Shown here: positions 4,538-5,268 of the stretch, one piece after another | How positions within the stretch are numbered: the first letter of the stretch is position 1 | How the letters are laid out: each line of letters begins with the position of its first letter | Notes under the pieces: model-generated | What the model saw: only the letters and a program-made list of their open reading frames with translations | Databases searched by the model: none | Told to the model about the DNA's origin: nothing | Program-made: the position numbers and the translations under genes | Source: an uncultured Hyphomicrobiales bacterium | Lineage (GTDB): Bacteria; Pseudomonadota; Alphaproteobacteria; Rhizobiales; Beijerinckiaceae | Assembly: GCA_903932565.1 (NCBI GenBank) | Contig: CAIZGQ010000104.1 | Span: 1-5,268 of the forward strand | Length of the DNA stretch: 5,268 bases | Reading direction: 5' to 3'

Positions 4538-5268
4538 ATGTCCACATCTGACGTTGATCCCACAGGATCGGTCTCCACGCGTGAAGATCTCGCAGCTCTT
4601 CTCCAATGGTACGTTGCCATGGGGGTCGATGGGGCCGTGGACGAAGTGCCGCATGATCGGTTTGCGGAATCCGCGATCGTCGAGGCGGCCCGGCTTGAAG
4701 CCCGCGCGGCCGCTGCCGCCAATCCGCCTGCGCGCTCCGCCCCAGCGCGGCTCGATGCGCCAGCTCGCACGGCTCCCGTGCCGCGCACAGTGGGACGCGA
4801 TGGTGCCGCTGCGATCGGCGCAGATGAAGCCGTACGGGCGGCCCGCGAGGCAGCGTCCCGCGCCACAAACCTCGAAGAGTTGCGTGCTGAGTTAGAAGGT
4901 TTTGAAGGCTGCATTCTCAAACGCACGGCCAGCAAACTGGTGTTTGGCGCGGGCGATCCCAACGCGCGACTTATGATCATTGGCGAAGCGCCGGAAGATG
5001 ATGAAGATCGGCAGGGCCTGCCGTTTGTGGGCACATCCGGCGTGCTGCTCGACAATATGCTGGGCGCCATCGGACTTGAGCGCTCAGCGGTGTATCTGGC
5101 CAATATCGTGCCCTGGCGGCCGCCCGGCAATCGCAACCCGAATGTGCAGGAAATCGCGGCGTGTCAGCCGTTTCTGGCCCGCATGATCACTTTGGTCGAT
5201 CCAGAACTCGTGCTCTGTCTTGGCAATTATTCCGCGCAGAACCTGCTTGGGTTGCGCGATGGCATTAC
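4538..5268 (+). CDS. udg: Uracil-DNA glycosylase, family 4-like, N-terminal 243 residues (cut by window edge)
   Basis: The frame from ATG 4538 stays open to the right edge, so the C-terminus, including the HPS-type motif B of the superfamily, is not visible. The UDG-superfamily domain starts near residue 120: GFEGCILKRTASKLVFGAGD (121-140), then motif A GEAPEDDED (149-157), LPFVGTSGVLLD (161-172), VYLANIVPWRPPGNRNP (185-201) and LVLCLGNYSAQNLLG (224-238). Such enzymes remove uracil from deaminated DNA to start base-excision repair. Residues 1-120 are an extension with a helical part (LAALLQWYVAMGVD, 18-31) and an Ala/Pro/Arg-rich linker at about 55-85, which I recall from alphaproteobacterial homologues. 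Of the four family 4 [4Fe-4S] ligand positions, two are cysteine (C125, C209) and two are not (F122, W193). No Shine-Dalgarno precedes ATG 4538, and no other in-frame ATG or GTG lies just upstream; ATG 4619 would cut the conserved N-terminal helix. It is divergent from ETF-QO across the repeat cluster. Confidence 0.88.
   Translation, partial: MSTSDVDPTGSVSTREDLAALLQWYVAMGVDGAVDEVPHDRFAESAIVEAARLEARAAAAANPPARSAPARLDAPARTAPVPRTVGRDGAAAIGADEAVRAAREAASRATNLEELRAELEGFEGCILKRTASKLVFGAGDPNARLMIIGEAPEDDEDRQGLPFVGTSGVLLDNMLGAIGLERSAVYLANIVPWRPPGNRNPNVQEIAACQPFLARMITLVDPELVLCLGNYSAQNLLGLRDGI

Noticed and set aside
4431..4895. A + strand open frame spanning copy C and the glycosylase N-terminus
   Set aside because: It runs in a different frame from the glycosylase motifs, begins in the repeat hairpins and has a shadow-like Arg/Pro-rich composition.

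Overview
The window reads as a core chromosomal segment of an alphaproteobacterium, most likely a member of the Hyphomicrobiales (Rhizobiales). This rests on the mix of families: a TolC C-terminus with the rhizobial-type ending, a DUF2497/PopZ-type polar organiser, a DUF1849/EipB periplasmic protein, an ETF:ubiquinone oxidoreductase and an alphaproteobacterial-style family 4 uracil-DNA glycosylase. The sequence is GC-rich, and GANTC sites look scarce (I found about five by eye). I cannot name a genus.

Layout, left to right. Bases 1-90 (+) are the last 29 codons of a TolC-family outer-membrane channel. A 234-bp gap (91-324) holds phased TGC repeats and a 12-bp perfect palindrome. Next is a popZ-like gene (325-1272, +). 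It ends at a strong hairpin terminator (1297-1326) with T-rich tracts on both strands, shared with the convergent eipB-like gene (1400-2257, -). A 243-bp gap (2258-2500) contains the eipB leader, a 22-bp inverted repeat and a weak hairpin behind the next gene. The ETF-QO gene (2501-4177, -) fills the middle. The gap from 4178 to 4537 (360 bp) separates it from the divergent glycosylase gene. That gap has no credible coding sequence; most of it (about 4250-4487) is a cluster of intergenic palindromic repeats. The glycosylase gene (4538 onward, +) runs off the right edge.

The genes do not form one pathway. TolC, PopZ and EipB share a cell-envelope or cell-pole theme: efflux/secretion, polar organisation linked to chromosome anchoring and polar growth, and periplasmic envelope integrity. 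ETF-QO links acyl-CoA and other flavoprotein dehydrogenases to the ubiquinone pool. The glycosylase belongs to base-excision repair.

I found no defence system, CRISPR array, prophage, transposase or toxin-antitoxin pair. The points most worth a second look are the repeat cluster at 4250-4487, the phased repeats upstream of popZ, and the glycosylase, which lacks two of the four iron-sulfur ligands of its family.
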